A stretch of DNA of 64,000 bases from Enterococcus sp. RIT-PI-f (GTDB lineage Bacteria > Bacillota > Bacilli > Lactobacillales > Enterococcaceae): NCBI RefSeq assembly GCF_001297065.1, contig NZ_LHOX01000004.1:1-64000 (forward strand), written 5' to 3'. A program made the position numbers and the translations under genes. A model generated the notes under the pieces. It worked only from the letters and a program-made list of their open reading frames with translations. It was not told the DNA's origin and made no database searches. Within the stretch, counting starts at the first letter, position 1. Every line of letters starts with the position of its first letter. Of the stretch, positions 63,551 to 64,000 are shown in pieces.

Positions 63551-64000
63551 CGATTGGGGCATTAGGGATCGTATATCCTTTAGCCGTTAATGCATCGATC
63601 GATGCGGCCAAAAACTCTTCTTTTAATTTCCATTGTGTACCGTTGGAAACATACATCGTTGAACGAATGGCAAAGTTGTTATTGCCAAGGTCAACCAATC
63701 CAAAGACAGCTGGGGCCGTTTGGATCTCTGTTTCATGCTGTGCCGCGATTGCTTGATTGACTTCCTCTATGATCCCGCGAATATCCTCTAGTCCTTCAGA
63801 AGGCAAGATTCGGACATCGACAACGACTTGCATATTGGCTCTCGACGTATTGCTGATCGTTGTGATATTGCGGTTGGGAATGTAATGGACCGTCCCGTCA
63901 ACTGATTTCAGTTGAACCGTTCGAATACCAACATTTGTGACTGTGCCTTCTAAGGTCAAGTTGGTCAGACGTACATAATCACCGACATTGATTTGTTGTT
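63540..64000 (-). CDS. MscS-family mechanosensitive channel, C-terminal part
   Basis: Only about 153 residues of the C-terminal part are present; the gene continues past 64000. They begin mid-domain (QQINVGDYVRLTNL) and contain the MscS beta domain (GTVTNVGIRTVQLKSVDGTV then IPNRNITTISN) and the start of the alpha/beta C-terminal domain. Such channels release solutes at low osmolarity. The N-terminal membrane helices are outside the window. Confidence 0.9.
   Translation of the reverse strand, partial: QQINVGDYVRLTNLTLEGTVTNVGIRTVQLKSVDGTVHYIPNRNITTISNTSRANMQVVVDVRILPSEGLEDIRGIIEEVNQAIAAQHETEIQTAPAVFGLVDLGNNNFAIRSTMYVSNGTQWKLKEEFLAASIDALTAKGYTIPNAPIVGI

Noticed and set aside
1-64000. CRISPR arrays, insertion sequences, prophage or defence genes
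   Set aside because: I saw no regularly spaced repeats, transposase, integrase or known defence gene; the genes look like core chromosome throughout.

Overview
The window reads as ordinary chromosome of a low-GC Gram-positive lactic acid bacterium, most likely Enterococcus. The reasons are the rexBA-type recombination nuclease, a C69 dipeptidase, a D-amino-acid aminotransferase next to cell-wall genes, a CbpB-type CBS protein, an RNase PH/RdgB fusion, strong AGGAGG ribosome binding sites and many clean rho-independent terminators. The base composition would fit the E. casseliflavus/gallinarum group, but that is only a guess. I see no phage, insertion sequence, CRISPR array or integron.

Layout. 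Bases 1-164 are the end of an rRNA operon (5S gene and terminator, no tRNA after it). From 0.3 to 8.1 kb come two overlapping coiled-coil proteins of unknown role, an MDR oxidoreductase with a methyltransferase, a convergent anion permease, and an Mga-like regulator translationally coupled to a cysteine-free Npx/Nox-like flavoprotein. A Fur box precedes a four-gene catecholate-siderophore ABC importer (8.25-11.9 kb). A PadR regulator and membrane partner follow behind a near-perfect operator, then ahpCF. A candidate 6S-like RNA and a MutS2-like ATPase gene lead to an M-box (Mg2+) riboswitch with terminator, placed directly before two SEDS glycosyltransferase genes and a PAP2 phosphatase gene (18.5-21.9 kb).

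From 22 to 34 kb are smaller metabolic units: GNAT, AI-2E-family transporter, D-amino-acid aminotransferase, a flavodoxin-fold reductase coupled to a 57-aa protein, an rpiR-malX-malY-like sugar island, a C69 dipeptidase, a DUF4430 lipoprotein with an ECF S component, and several short proteins of unknown role. At 34.3-37.3 kb a minus-strand operon encodes RnfC, RnfD and one divergent RnfA/E-like protein, with no RnfB or RnfG in view. A P1B-4 metal ATPase, a nitroreductase with a palindromic operator, an aldehyde dehydrogenase and signal peptidase I follow.

From 44 to 64 kb are housekeeping genes: rexB-rexA, an HxlR-type regulator with a TTAC-N5-GTAA operator, a Phe T-box before pheST, trpS, a glutamine-type ABC operon, then murI, the rph-rdgB fusion, a YfcE-like phosphoesterase and cbpB, ending in a truncated MscS gene.

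The most interesting points are the Mg2+ riboswitch before cell-wall synthesis genes instead of a Mg2+ transporter, the reduced Rnf-like operon, and the cysteine-free Npx-like flavoprotein. Functions are inferred from sequence patterns read by eye; no database search was run.
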